From the NCBI GenBank assembly GCA_964637655.1, contig CAZWUZ010000040.1:1-12337 (forward strand): DNA of 12,337 bases, read 5' to 3'. Source of the stretch: CAZWUZ01 sp964637655 [NCBI: uncultured bacterium]. GTDB lineage: Bacteria > DAOPZR01. The first letter of the stretch is position 1. Each line of letters opens with the position of its first letter. The notes under the pieces are model-generated. The model was not told the DNA's origin and made no database searches. It saw only the letters and a program-made list of their open reading frames with translations. Below are positions 1-6,507 of this stretch, in pieces. The translations under genes and the position numbers were made by a program.

Positions 1-15
1 CCCTACCACCCGCTC

Positions 16-678
16 ATGTTCATGCCGCTGCCGCTGCTGCCGTCGTCGCTCCTCTTCGCCCTGCTCACGCTGGCGGGCAGAACCGCCGATGCCGCCACCG
101 CGCCGGCGCGCTGGGCGGGAACGCATGCCGTGCTCGCCGATTGCGCTGCCCGCCTCACCGCGCTGCAGCGCCAGCCGGAACAAGCACTCACCTTTGCCGA
201 GTCCGTGCGCCGCTTCTGCCTCGATACCTGCCCCGAAGGCAAACGTGCCAGCGAAATCGACAGCGCCGACCGGGCCCGCTACGAGATTATCCACCTCATG
301 GCGAAGCGCGGCACGGTCTTCTGCGCGCACGGGCAGGACTGTCCGCTGCTGCGCTTTCTTGAGACGCTGCCGCCGGAACTGCGTGAGCGCACGCCCGCAG
401 CGCTGCTGACCGCTCCGGCTGACGCTGCAGCTGCCGACCTGACCGCAGCGGTCAGCGCCCGCGCCGCCGCCGCGCAGGAAGCCCTCGTCGACCTCGACCG
501 CCGCCGCCACGATTACTGCGAACAGCACTGCCCGCGCGTGCGTGACGGTATGCCCGCCTCCCCGGCGGAAGGGCGCGTGCTTACCGGGTTTGCCGAACTG
601 CAGGCCGGCGCCGCGCCCCGCTACTGCGCCGAACAGGACTGCGCCCTCGACCGCTTCTTCCTCGTCCTGCAGAATTAA
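16..678 (+). CDS. Exported cysteine-rich protein of unknown function with two Cys-motif repeats
   Basis: I do not recognise this family. The N-terminus (about residues 4-27) is hydrophobic and ends in an Ala-rich stretch (ADAAT) like a signal peptidase I site, so export is likely. The mature part has nine cysteines, eight of them in two matching sets: C68-x3-C72-P with C103-x5-C109, and C168-x3-C172-P with C204-x4-C209. Each set ends in a similar tail (DC-x-L-x-R-F). This points to an internal duplication of a roughly 100-residue, probably helical, disulfide-bonded module. The frame stays open to the window edge, no Shine-Dalgarno sequence precedes position 16, and the hydrophobic stretch has no basic residue before it. 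The true start may therefore lie outside the window. The stop TAA (676-678) is formed by the first bases of the adjacent REP element, so the C-terminus may have been set by that insertion. Confidence 0.6.
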   Translation: MFMPLPLLPSSLLFALLTLAGRTADAATAPARWAGTHAVLADCAARLTALQRQPEQALTFAESVRRFCLDTCPEGKRASEIDSADRARYEIIHLMAKRGTVFCAHGQDCPLLRFLETLPPELRERTPAALLTAPADAAAADLTAAVSARAAAAQEALVDLDRRRHDYCEQHCPRVRDGMPASPAEGRVLTGFAELQAGAAPRYCAEQDCALDRFFLVLQN

Positions 679-699
679 ATGGGGACAGTCCCCATTTTC
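676..699 (+). repeat. Left REP palindrome of the RAYT element
   Basis: Begins TAAATGGGGACA and ends CCCCATTTTC. The arms are 677-686 and 688-697 around a single central A at 687. The first three bases are the stop codon of the upstream gene. Read on the plus strand it is a GC-rich hairpin followed by TTTT, so it could also serve as a terminator for that gene. That role is inference. Confidence 0.85.
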
Positions 700-742
700 T
701 GTGGTAAAATAGTGGTGACTATGAGCAAGCTGGGAGGCAAAA

Positions 743-1426
743 GTGGGAAGAAAAGCGCGTGTCGTTGCCGTTGGCTATCCGCATCACACCACCCAACGAG
801 GGAATTACCGTCAGCAGACCTTTTTTTCCAATAAGGATTACCGAAGATTTGTTGAATGGATGAGCGAAAGCGCCGCCTCCCACCGCCTGCTCGTGCTCGG
901 CTACTGTCTGATGCCAAATCACACCCATTGTATTGTTGTGCCGCTCGAACATGACGCGATGGCGCGCACCTTTGCTGATATTCATTCACGCCATGGACAA
1001 CTGGTCAACCTGCGTAGCGAACGGCACGGGCATTTCTGGCAGGACCGGTATTTTTCCTGCGTGCTTGACGAGCCTCATCTGCTTATGGCCGCGCGTTATA
1101 TCGAGCGCAACCCGGTGCGAGCAGGATTAGTCACTCAGCCGGAAGAATGGTCATGGTCGAGTGCCAGGGCACACTGCGGTCGGGAAGAATCGCCGATGCC
1201 GCTGATGGAACTCTTCAAGTACATTGACAGCGATCCGGAACGCTGGCACGATTTCATCAACGAACCCGATTGTAAGAAATTCGCTAAGCGTCTCACTGAA
1301 CATACCTTGCACGGCTACGCGCTGGGTTCAGCCGTCTTTGTTGAGCGTTTGGAAATGGAGTTGGGCTGCTCTCTGCGACCTGGCAAACGCGGCCGACCCG
1401 CCGGCAACAAGGACAATGCTCAATAA
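743..1426 (+). CDS. REP-associated tyrosine transposase (RAYT, Y1/HUH IS200-like family)
   Basis: A single-strand DNA nuclease/transposase of the Y1 family, 227 residues and apparently complete. Visible family signatures, in order: the N-terminal PHHTTQRGN (13-21); the HUH metal-binding motif in MPNHTHCIV with H60 and H62; GHFWQDRYFSC (96-106); the helix RYIERNPVRAGLV with the probable catalytic Tyr119; and the basic C-terminal tail LRPGKRGRP typical of RAYTs. The start is GTG at 743, supported by GGGAGG at 732-737 five bases upstream; the ATG at 721 is out of frame. A weak promoter-like TAAAAT (705-710) precedes it, with any -35 falling inside the left REP. Inverted REPs on both sides strongly support a RAYT rather than a plain IS200/IS605 transposase. 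Catalytic residues are intact, so it may be active. Confidence 0.9.
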   Translation: MGRKARVVAVGYPHHTTQRGNYRQQTFFSNKDYRRFVEWMSESAASHRLLVLGYCLMPNHTHCIVVPLEHDAMARTFADIHSRHGQLVNLRSERHGHFWQDRYFSCVLDEPHLLMAARYIERNPVRAGLVTQPEEWSWSSARAHCGREESPMPLMELFKYIDSDPERWHDFINEPDCKKFAKRLTEHTLHGYALGSAVFVERLEMELGCSLRPGKRGRPAGNKDNAQ

Positions 1427-1526
1427 TTGACACCGGTTTTTCTGTTATCACACACGCCGTCATAATCGCGTTCTGTTCCCACTTTGGCACTCTACACGAC
1501 ATCTATCGTGCGTTATTCGTATCACG
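1427..1526. other. Unassigned spacer inside the RAYT element
   Basis: One hundred bases between the transposase stop and the right REP. I see no coding potential, no hairpin and no REP copy. It begins TTGACA, but no -10 box is found at the right distance. Confidence 0.5.
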
Positions 1527-1550
1527 GAAAATGGGGACTGTCCCCATTTA
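1527..1550 (-). repeat. Right REP palindrome of the RAYT element
   Basis: Exact inverted copy of the repeat at 676-699, with arms 1529-1538 and 1540-1549 around T1539. On the minus strand it reads TAA followed by the GGGGACAGTCCCC hairpin and TTTTCC. The TAA (1550-1548) is the stop codon of the Imm-5-like gene. The duplicated 1275-bp unit starts one base before it, at 1526. Confidence 0.85.
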
Positions 1551-1925
1551 TTTTTTGCGGAGGATGAAGGCGCGGCCGGCGTATTCGAAGGCGCCGAGCG
1601 CGTGAGCCGGCGCGTGCCACGTCCCGATGGCCTGCCCGGCAGCATGCGCGACACATTTCGCCCCTTCCGTCTTCGCCACTTTGGCCGCCGCATGCGCCGC
1701 CAGCGACAGCGTGCGCACCTCGCGCATGCCGAGTTTCCGCTTTCCTTCCGCCCATGCCCGCAGGGCCGCAATTGCCTGCTGCGGGCGCCGGTCGGTCGGC
1801 CGCTCACGGGTAAATGCCGGCAGTTCCTGCGCCACGCGCAGTGCCGCCTTCAGTCCGAGCAGTTTGTGATAGTAGCTGTCGCGCCATTCGCTGCTGTTTT
1901 TCGGCTTGGGTGGTAGTGGACTCAT
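1548..1925 (-). CDS. Small Imm-5-like ('putative immunity protein') family protein, copy 1
   Basis: A 125-residue cytoplasmic protein, identical to the copy at 2823-3200. It resembles the small Imm-5-like helical family: a RPQQAIAALRAWAEGK segment (48-63), an Ala-rich helix (SLAAHAAAKVA), then AHAAGQAIGTWHAPAHALGAFEYAGRAF near the end. The family name comes from polymorphic-toxin immunity predictions; no toxin gene is visible here, so an immunity role is not supported. It is read from ATG at 1925 with AAAGG about ten bases upstream. The stop TAA lies in the REP at 1550-1548. Upstream is the truncated synthase copy, so this copy may be poorly transcribed. Family assignment is from memory of the pattern, moderate certainty. 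Confidence 0.7.
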   Translation of the reverse strand: MSPLPPKPKNSSEWRDSYYHKLLGLKAALRVAQELPAFTRERPTDRRPQQAIAALRAWAEGKRKLGMREVRTLSLAAHAAAKVAKTEGAKCVAHAAGQAIGTWHAPAHALGAFEYAGRAFILRKK

Positions 1926-1956
1926 AGCGTGCCTGCCTTTCTAAGCATACTGTCGA

Positions 1957-2800
1957 TTAGTGCTGTGCCAGCAGGGCCTCAGCCGCCTGTTGCAGTGCAC
2001 TTTCGGTGACTTGCAGCCGCATCAGCGCAGCCGCCATATCGGCCGGAGACGGGGCAGTGACGGTCAGTCGCTGCCGCGTGCCGGGATGGGTCACCTGCAG
2101 GCAGAAGGCATGCAGCGCGTAGCGGTCAAATTCGCCGGGCGCCTCCAGGCCGCCATAGCGCACGTCACCCAGCAGCGGGTAGCCAAGATACGCCAGATGC
2201 AGCCGCACCTGATGCTGACGCCCGGTCAGCGGCCGCACGAGAAAGGCAAGACGCCCGTCGCGCGCAGCCAGCAGCGCATAGCGCGAAACGGCATCCTTCC
2301 CCTCCTCTTCATCGACTTCCGACTGCGAGCGCGACTCATCGCTGATGGCGATGGGCGCGTCGATCAGCCCCGTACGCTGCACCGGCTGCTCCCCTGCGCA
2401 GATGGCTAAGTAGACCTTCCCCACCTGATGGTGCAGGAACTGCAGTCGCACATGGTTGTGCGCGGCAAGATTGTTCGAGGCGACGATGACTCCCGAGGTG
2501 TACTCGTCGAGCCGGTGCAACAGTTGCGGCAGGTACGCCCCGGCGCGGAAATGGTGATGCAGCACGGAAAGCAGGTTGCGGTAGGGGCGTTTGCTCACCG
2601 GATGCACTGCCAACCCCGCGGGCTTGTTGATGAAGAGCAGGTGCTCATCGCGATAGAGAACCGGCGGCATCAGCGCGTCGTAGTCGGGGGTCGCCTGCGG
2701 CTCAACCTCCACCGTCACGCGGTCATTCATTTTCAACCGGCGTGACGCCTTGCTCTCCGTCCCGTTCACGGTCACTTTCCCGTCGTCAATGAGCTGTTGG
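1957..2800 (-). pseudogene. 5'-truncated RluA/RluD-family pseudouridine synthase (duplicate)
   Basis: Identical to codons 49 to stop of the intact synthase at 3232-4218. It lacks the first 48 residues, which include the start codon, ribosome-binding site and first half of the S4 RNA-binding domain. The catalytic domain is kept, including HRLDEYTSG with the catalytic Asp and the GRQHQVRLHL region. The frame continues upstream across the junction, through the REP and out of frame across the neighbouring Imm-5-like gene, to an ATG at 3030. The resulting 357-codon reading frame is a chimera whose first about 77 codons are an antisense-free but wrong-frame reading of another gene. I treat this as a remnant of the duplication rather than a functional gene. 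Confidence 0.8.
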
Positions 2801-2801
2801 G

Positions 2802-2825
2802 GAAAATGGGGACTGTCCCCATTTA
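2802..2825 (-). repeat. REP palindrome, third copy, at the duplication junction
   Basis: Same 24-bp sequence as 1527-1550, carried along in the duplication. It lies exactly at the join between the two units and follows the stop codon of Imm-5-like copy 2 (TAA at 2825-2823). As a hairpin followed by TTTT on the minus strand, it could reduce transcription into the inner copy. Confidence 0.85.
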
Positions 2826-3200
2826 TTTTTTGCGGAGGATGAAGGCGCGGCCGGCGTATTCGAAGGCGCCGAGCGCGTGAGCCGGCGCGTGCCACGTCCC
2901 GATGGCCTGCCCGGCAGCATGCGCGACACATTTCGCCCCTTCCGTCTTCGCCACTTTGGCCGCCGCATGCGCCGCCAGCGACAGCGTGCGCACCTCGCGC
3001 ATGCCGAGTTTCCGCTTTCCTTCCGCCCATGCCCGCAGGGCCGCAATTGCCTGCTGCGGGCGCCGGTCGGTCGGCCGCTCACGGGTAAATGCCGGCAGTT
3101 CCTGCGCCACGCGCAGTGCCGCCTTCAGTCCGAGCAGTTTGTGATAGTAGCTGTCGCGCCATTCGCTGCTGTTTTTCGGCTTGGGTGGTAGTGGACTCAT
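2823..3200 (-). CDS. Small Imm-5-like ('putative immunity protein') family protein, copy 2
   Basis: Identical in sequence to copy 1. This one keeps its place in the operon, 31 bases after the stop of the intact pseudouridine synthase. ATG is at 3200, with AAAGG at about ten bases in the leader. It is a soluble, helix-rich 125-residue protein with no signal peptide or membrane segment. Conserved-looking features are the DRRPQQAIAALRAW stretch near residues 45-58 and the histidines in GTWHAPAHALGAFEYA near the C-terminus. The gene is the last of the operon and ends in the REP-provided TAA. Function unknown; with only a synthase and a membrane protein upstream, context gives no target. Confidence 0.75.
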   Translation of the reverse strand: MSPLPPKPKNSSEWRDSYYHKLLGLKAALRVAQELPAFTRERPTDRRPQQAIAALRAWAEGKRKLGMREVRTLSLAAHAAAKVAKTEGAKCVAHAAGQAIGTWHAPAHALGAFEYAGRAFILRKK

Positions 3201-3231
3201 AGCGTGCCTGCCTTTCTAAGCATACTGTCGA

Positions 3232-4218
3232 TTAGTGCTGTGCCAGCAGGGCCTCAGCCGCCTGTTGCAGTGCACTTTCGGTGACTTGCAGCCGCATCAG
3301 CGCAGCCGCCATATCGGCCGGAGACGGGGCAGTGACGGTCAGTCGCTGCCGCGTGCCGGGATGGGTCACCTGCAGGCAGAAGGCATGCAGCGCGTAGCGG
3401 TCAAATTCGCCGGGCGCCTCCAGGCCGCCATAGCGCACGTCACCCAGCAGCGGGTAGCCAAGATACGCCAGATGCAGCCGCACCTGATGCTGACGCCCGG
3501 TCAGCGGCCGCACGAGAAAGGCAAGACGCCCGTCGCGCGCAGCCAGCAGCGCATAGCGCGAAACGGCATCCTTCCCCTCCTCTTCATCGACTTCCGACTG
3601 CGAGCGCGACTCATCGCTGATGGCGATGGGCGCGTCGATCAGCCCCGTACGCTGCACCGGCTGCTCCCCTGCGCAGATGGCTAAGTAGACCTTCCCCACC
3701 TGATGGTGCAGGAACTGCAGTCGCACATGGTTGTGCGCGGCAAGATTGTTCGAGGCGACGATGACTCCCGAGGTGTACTCGTCGAGCCGGTGCAACAGTT
3801 GCGGCAGGTACGCCCCGGCGCGGAAATGGTGATGCAGCACGGAAAGCAGGTTGCGGTAGGGGCGTTTGCTCACCGGATGCACTGCCAACCCCGCGGGCTT
3901 GTTGATGAAGAGCAGGTGCTCATCGCGATAGAGAACCGGCGGCATCAGCGCGTCGTAGTCGGGGGTCGCCTGCGGCTCAACCTCCACCGTCACGCGGTCA
4001 TTCATTTTCAACCGGCGTGACGCCTTGCTCTCCGTCCCGTTCACGGTCACTTTCCCGTCGTCAATGAGCTGTTGGAACTGCGCGCGACTGCGCCACGGAT
4101 GCACGCGCGCGAGAAAGGCATCGAGCCGCTCGCCGTCGCGCTCGACGATGCGCGTCAGTTCCTCCTGTGGCACGGAGAGGTTGCGCGGCGGCCGCCGCTG
4201 CTGCCGGAAATCGTTCAT
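3232..4218 (-). CDS. RluA/RluD-family 23S-type RNA pseudouridine synthase
   Basis: Isomerises uridine to pseudouridine in RNA, in rRNA for most relatives; which uridine cannot be told from sequence. It has 328 residues. An S4-like RNA-binding domain spans about 24-82 (GERLDAFLARVHPW ... LIDDGKVTVNG). The catalytic domain follows, with INKPAGLAVHP (105-115), the signature HRLDEYTSG with catalytic Asp146, and GRQHQVRLHLAYLGYPLLGD towards the C-terminus. I chose ATG 4218 over an in-frame upstream start at 4272. It has GGAG six bases upstream (4225-4228) and overlaps the previous stop as ATGA, and the 18 extra residues would only overlap the upstream gene. This is the intact copy; codons 49 onward are duplicated downstream. 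RluD, RluC and RluA types are not separable here, so no symbol is given. Confidence 0.88.
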   Translation of the reverse strand: MNDFRQQRRPPRNLSVPQEELTRIVERDGERLDAFLARVHPWRSRAQFQQLIDDGKVTVNGTESKASRRLKMNDRVTVEVEPQATPDYDALMPPVLYRDEHLLFINKPAGLAVHPVSKRPYRNLLSVLHHHFRAGAYLPQLLHRLDEYTSGVIVASNNLAAHNHVRLQFLHHQVGKVYLAICAGEQPVQRTGLIDAPIAISDESRSQSEVDEEEGKDAVSRYALLAARDGRLAFLVRPLTGRQHQVRLHLAYLGYPLLGDVRYGGLEAPGEFDRYALHAFCLQVTHPGTRQRLTVTAPSPADMAAALMRLQVTESALQQAAEALLAQH

Positions 4219-5606
4219 CGGTCGCTCCGCCGGTAGAGTGCGCCTGCCGCGTCCTGCGCTGTCAGCCGCCAACCGGAATCCGTCCCCAGCGCGTGTGCCA
4301 GCGGTGCGTCCGGCTCGACCAGCACCGCTTCGATACGGTTGACGGCAAGATACTCGCGCCAGCCGTCAGCCGCACCCCAGACCGCGGCGTAGCAGGCAAT
4401 GTCGGTATCGGTAAACAGGTCGACTCTGCCGTCGATGCCGGTGTGCAGCCAGCGCAGTTCCCGCTGCAGGTAGCCGCCAAAGTGATAGGTATTGAAGATC
4501 CGGATGCCATCCGGTGCCACTGCCAGTGCCCGCGCGGCGGCAACTGGAAAGACCCCGGCACGCACCGCCGGCAACACGCCGGCAAGTATCAGCACGACGC
4601 CACCAATCGTGAGCAGCGCGGCGGTCGGCGGCAGGCGCGGCTGCCAGCCCGCATAGGGAAGCGCACGATGCGCCCAGCGACGCGCCACGGTGCGGCGCAG
4701 CAGAAAATGCCAGTCGCGCGCCAGCGGCAGCACGGTCACCAAACCGAAGAACGGCAGGTGGCGGCGGCTCAGGTAGCAGAGCCAGACAGCAAGCACGACC
4801 AGCACCCAGTCGAATTTCCGACGATGATCGGCGGCAAGGAAGGTCAGCAGCGCCCCGACCACGCCGCCGGCAAAGGCGATCTCGTTGGCGAGCAGCGGCG
4901 GCTGCCATTCCAGCAGCCAGGGCTGCGCCGTGCCTGCCCGTCCCGCCTCCCACGCGGCCAGCAGCAGCCGCGGCCCCGACGGCGTCAGCATGCAGGCCAG
5001 CATGCAGAGGAGCAGTATCAGCAGCAGGCGGTGGCGCGCGATATGCGCCGCCGGCGGGAACACCACGGCCACCGTCAGCACACCCAGCCCGAGCGTCACG
5101 GCGGTATGCAGGTTGGCCCAGAGCCAGAAGAGCGGCACGAGCCACCAGAGTCGCCTGCCCCGCTCCAGCAGCCAGAGCAGCAGCAGCAGGAAGGTGAAGG
5201 TCAGCAGCTGCGGACGCAGCAGGATGCCGGTATGCAGCAGCGCGTAGAGATAGATGACAGCGCCGGCGCCGGCCAGCGGGTGCAGGGCGCGCGCACGGCA
5301 ATAGCGCCAGAGCAGGAAAAACGGCAGCAGCGTCAGCAGGTACTTGGCCGCGGCAAGCAGGCGCATGCCGCCGGCGAGCGCGCCCAGTGACAGCAACCGC
5401 CCGAACATACGCTCATGCTGCTGCCAGGACTGTCCCTGCACCAGCCAGGACGGATCGTCGTGGATGCCGAGGAGACGCCGTTCGCCCGCGGCGAGGTGCC
5501 ACCAGAAGTCATACGACTGGATGTCATTCCCCGCCAGCGCCAGCAGCGCCAGCAGGCAGAGCGCCGTCTCGGCGAGGCCCGGGCGCAGCAGGGAACCGAT
5601 GCGCAT
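4215..5606 (-). CDS. Polytopic membrane protein, GT-C glycosyltransferase-like
   Basis: A 463-residue inner-membrane protein with about ten hydrophobic segments and a soluble C-terminal part of roughly 110 residues. It fits a widespread but poorly characterised family resembling GT-C (lipid-linked sugar) transferases. After the first membrane segment comes an acidic-aromatic loop, SYDFWWHLAAGE (31-42). LRPQLLTF, WANLHTAV, LEWQPPLL and SRRHLPFF follow between segments. The tail has FNTYHFGGYL and GIDGRVDLF. These are conserved marks of the family as I remember it; the reaction is not known. ATG 5606 lies one base after the yicC-like stop, and the gene overlaps the synthase by 4 bp (ATGA), so translation is probably coupled. 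It could equally be an O-antigen-ligase-like or oligosaccharide-processing protein; no substrate can be named. Confidence 0.7.
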   Translation of the reverse strand: MRIGSLLRPGLAETALCLLALLALAGNDIQSYDFWWHLAAGERRLLGIHDDPSWLVQGQSWQQHERMFGRLLSLGALAGGMRLLAAAKYLLTLLPFFLLWRYCRARALHPLAGAGAVIYLYALLHTGILLRPQLLTFTFLLLLLWLLERGRRLWWLVPLFWLWANLHTAVTLGLGVLTVAVVFPPAAHIARHRLLLILLLCMLACMLTPSGPRLLLAAWEAGRAGTAQPWLLEWQPPLLANEIAFAGGVVGALLTFLAADHRRKFDWVLVVLAVWLCYLSRRHLPFFGLVTVLPLARDWHFLLRRTVARRWAHRALPYAGWQPRLPPTAALLTIGGVVLILAGVLPAVRAGVFPVAAARALAVAPDGIRIFNTYHFGGYLQRELRWLHTGIDGRVDLFTDTDIACYAAVWGAADGWREYLAVNRIEAVLVEPDAPLAHALGTDSGWRLTAQDAAGALYRRSDR

Positions 5607-5607
5607 G

Positions 5608-6486
5608 CTACTCGAGGTTCTGCACCTGCTCCTTGATCTTGTCGATTTCCCCCTTGAGGCGAAGCACGGCGCGCGAGATGGCCAGCGTGATGGTCTTGCT
5701 GCCGATGGTATTGGTCTCGCGCAGCATCTCCTGGGTGAGAAAATCGAGGCGGCGTCCTAATTCACCCTCGGAGTCGAGCATCTGCTCCGCTGCCGTAAAG
5801 TGGCTGGTCAGGCGGACGATTTCCTCGCTCACGTCGCACCCTTCCGCCGCCATGGCGATCTCCTGCGCCACGCGCACCGGGTCGAACTGCACGTCGGGAG
5901 CGAGCTTGGCGAGGTTGGCCGTCAGCTGTTCGCGGTATTCGCGCGGTGCCTCGCTCGCCAGTTCCTGGATGTTCTCCAGGTCGCCGCGCATCATCTGCAG
6001 GCGCTGGCGGATATCCTGCCCGAGGTTCTCCCCCTCCTGCTCGCGCACGCGGTTGAAATTTTCCAGCGCGTCGCGCAGCGCCTGCTGCAGCGCCGCACTC
6101 ACCGCGTCAGCGTCACAGGCGGGCGGTGACGTCTGCACCACCCCGTCGACCAGCAGCAGTTCGCCCGTCGAGAGCGCGGTAAGGTGCGGAAACTTTGTCT
6201 GCAGTTCCTGTGCCGCCTGCGCGACCGCCGCGGCGCGACGCAGGTCGACCTGCATTTCCCCGGTCAGCGCTCCCCCCGTAATGTTGTAGGTTACGTTGAC
6301 CTTGCCGCGCAGTACGCTCCCCTTCAGCCAGGTGCGCAGGTCAGGTTCCCACTCGCGCAGTTCCTGCGGCAGGCGGAAATAGAGCGCCAGCGAACGGTTG
6401 TTTACCGCGCTGATCTCGCAGACCACCTCGCCGCCGGCCAGCGCCGCCCGGCCCTTGCCGTACCCCGTCATCGAATAGAGTGACAT
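5608..6486 (-). CDS. yicC: YicC/YloC-family endoribonuclease
   Basis: A 292-residue cytoplasmic protein with both halves of the family. The N-terminal domain begins SLYSMTGYGKGRA. The C-terminal DUF1732 region (about 205-292) contains RLTSHFTAAEQML, GRRLDFLTQEMLRETNTIGSK and the helical end LRLKGEIDKIKEQVQNLE. Length matches the family. Relatives include E. coli YicC, linked to small-RNA turnover, and B. subtilis YloC, described as an endoribonuclease; a similar RNA-processing role is inferred. The start is ATG 6486, with AAGGAG at 6493-6498 and a 6-base spacer, the clearest ribosome-binding site in the operon. It follows the outer-membrane gene by 21 bases. In many genomes yicC sits by gmk and rpoZ; neither is present here. 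Confidence 0.92.
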   Translation of the reverse strand: MSLYSMTGYGKGRAALAGGEVVCEISAVNNRSLALYFRLPQELREWEPDLRTWLKGSVLRGKVNVTYNITGGALTGEMQVDLRRAAAVAQAAQELQTKFPHLTALSTGELLLVDGVVQTSPPACDADAVSAALQQALRDALENFNRVREQEGENLGQDIRQRLQMMRGDLENIQELASEAPREYREQLTANLAKLAPDVQFDPVRVAQEIAMAAEGCDVSEEIVRLTSHFTAAEQMLDSEGELGRRLDFLTQEMLRETNTIGSKTITLAISRAVLRLKGEIDKIKEQVQNLE

Positions 6487-6507
6487 AGTGTTCTCCTTTG
6501 CCTGCTG

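Larger units (their letters stand above)
676..1550. mobile_element. REP-flanked RAYT element (REPtron-like)
   Basis: An 875-bp unit bounded by perfect 24-bp inverted repeats (676-699 and 1527-1550) with one complete RAYT gene between them. Each end is itself a palindrome, AAATGGGGAC-N-GTCCCCATTT, with central base A on the left and T on the right. Homology stops one base beyond each repeat. This is the known arrangement for REP-associated tyrosine transposases, which act on the palindromic REPs beside them. The unit lies between two convergent genes, and its interior looks less GC-rich than the flanks. I see no clear target duplication, as expected for the Y1/HUH mechanism. Confidence 0.8.
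1526..2800. repeat. Tandem duplication, unit 1 (inner copy, 1275 bp)
   Basis: Identical as far as I can see to 2801-4075, head to tail, with a constant offset of 1275 bp. It contains the right REP, an intact Imm-5-like gene and a 5'-truncated pseudouridine synthase gene. The left boundary is sharp: C1525 and A1524 differ from G2800 and G2799. The right boundary is also sharp: G2801 against A4076. The junction reads GTTGG|GGAAAATGG and shows no overlap homology. Confidence 0.95.
2801..4075. repeat. Tandem duplication, unit 2 (outer copy, 1275 bp)
   Basis: Second head-to-tail copy of 1526-2800. It contains a REP palindrome (2802-2825), an intact Imm-5-like gene and all but the first 48 codons of the synthase. 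The remaining 5' part of the synthase lies just outside, at 4076-4218. This unit therefore keeps the ancestral connection to the rest of the operon. Confidence 0.95.

Noticed and set aside
4219-4272. Longer start for the pseudouridine synthase at 4272
   Set aside because: ATG 4218 has GGAG at a 6-base spacing and an ATGA overlap with the upstream stop; the extra residues only overlap the upstream gene.
4167-5390. 407-codon plus-strand reading frame
   Set aside because: Lies antisense to the membrane protein gene; its Arg/Gln/His-rich composition is typical of a shadow of GC-rich coding DNA.
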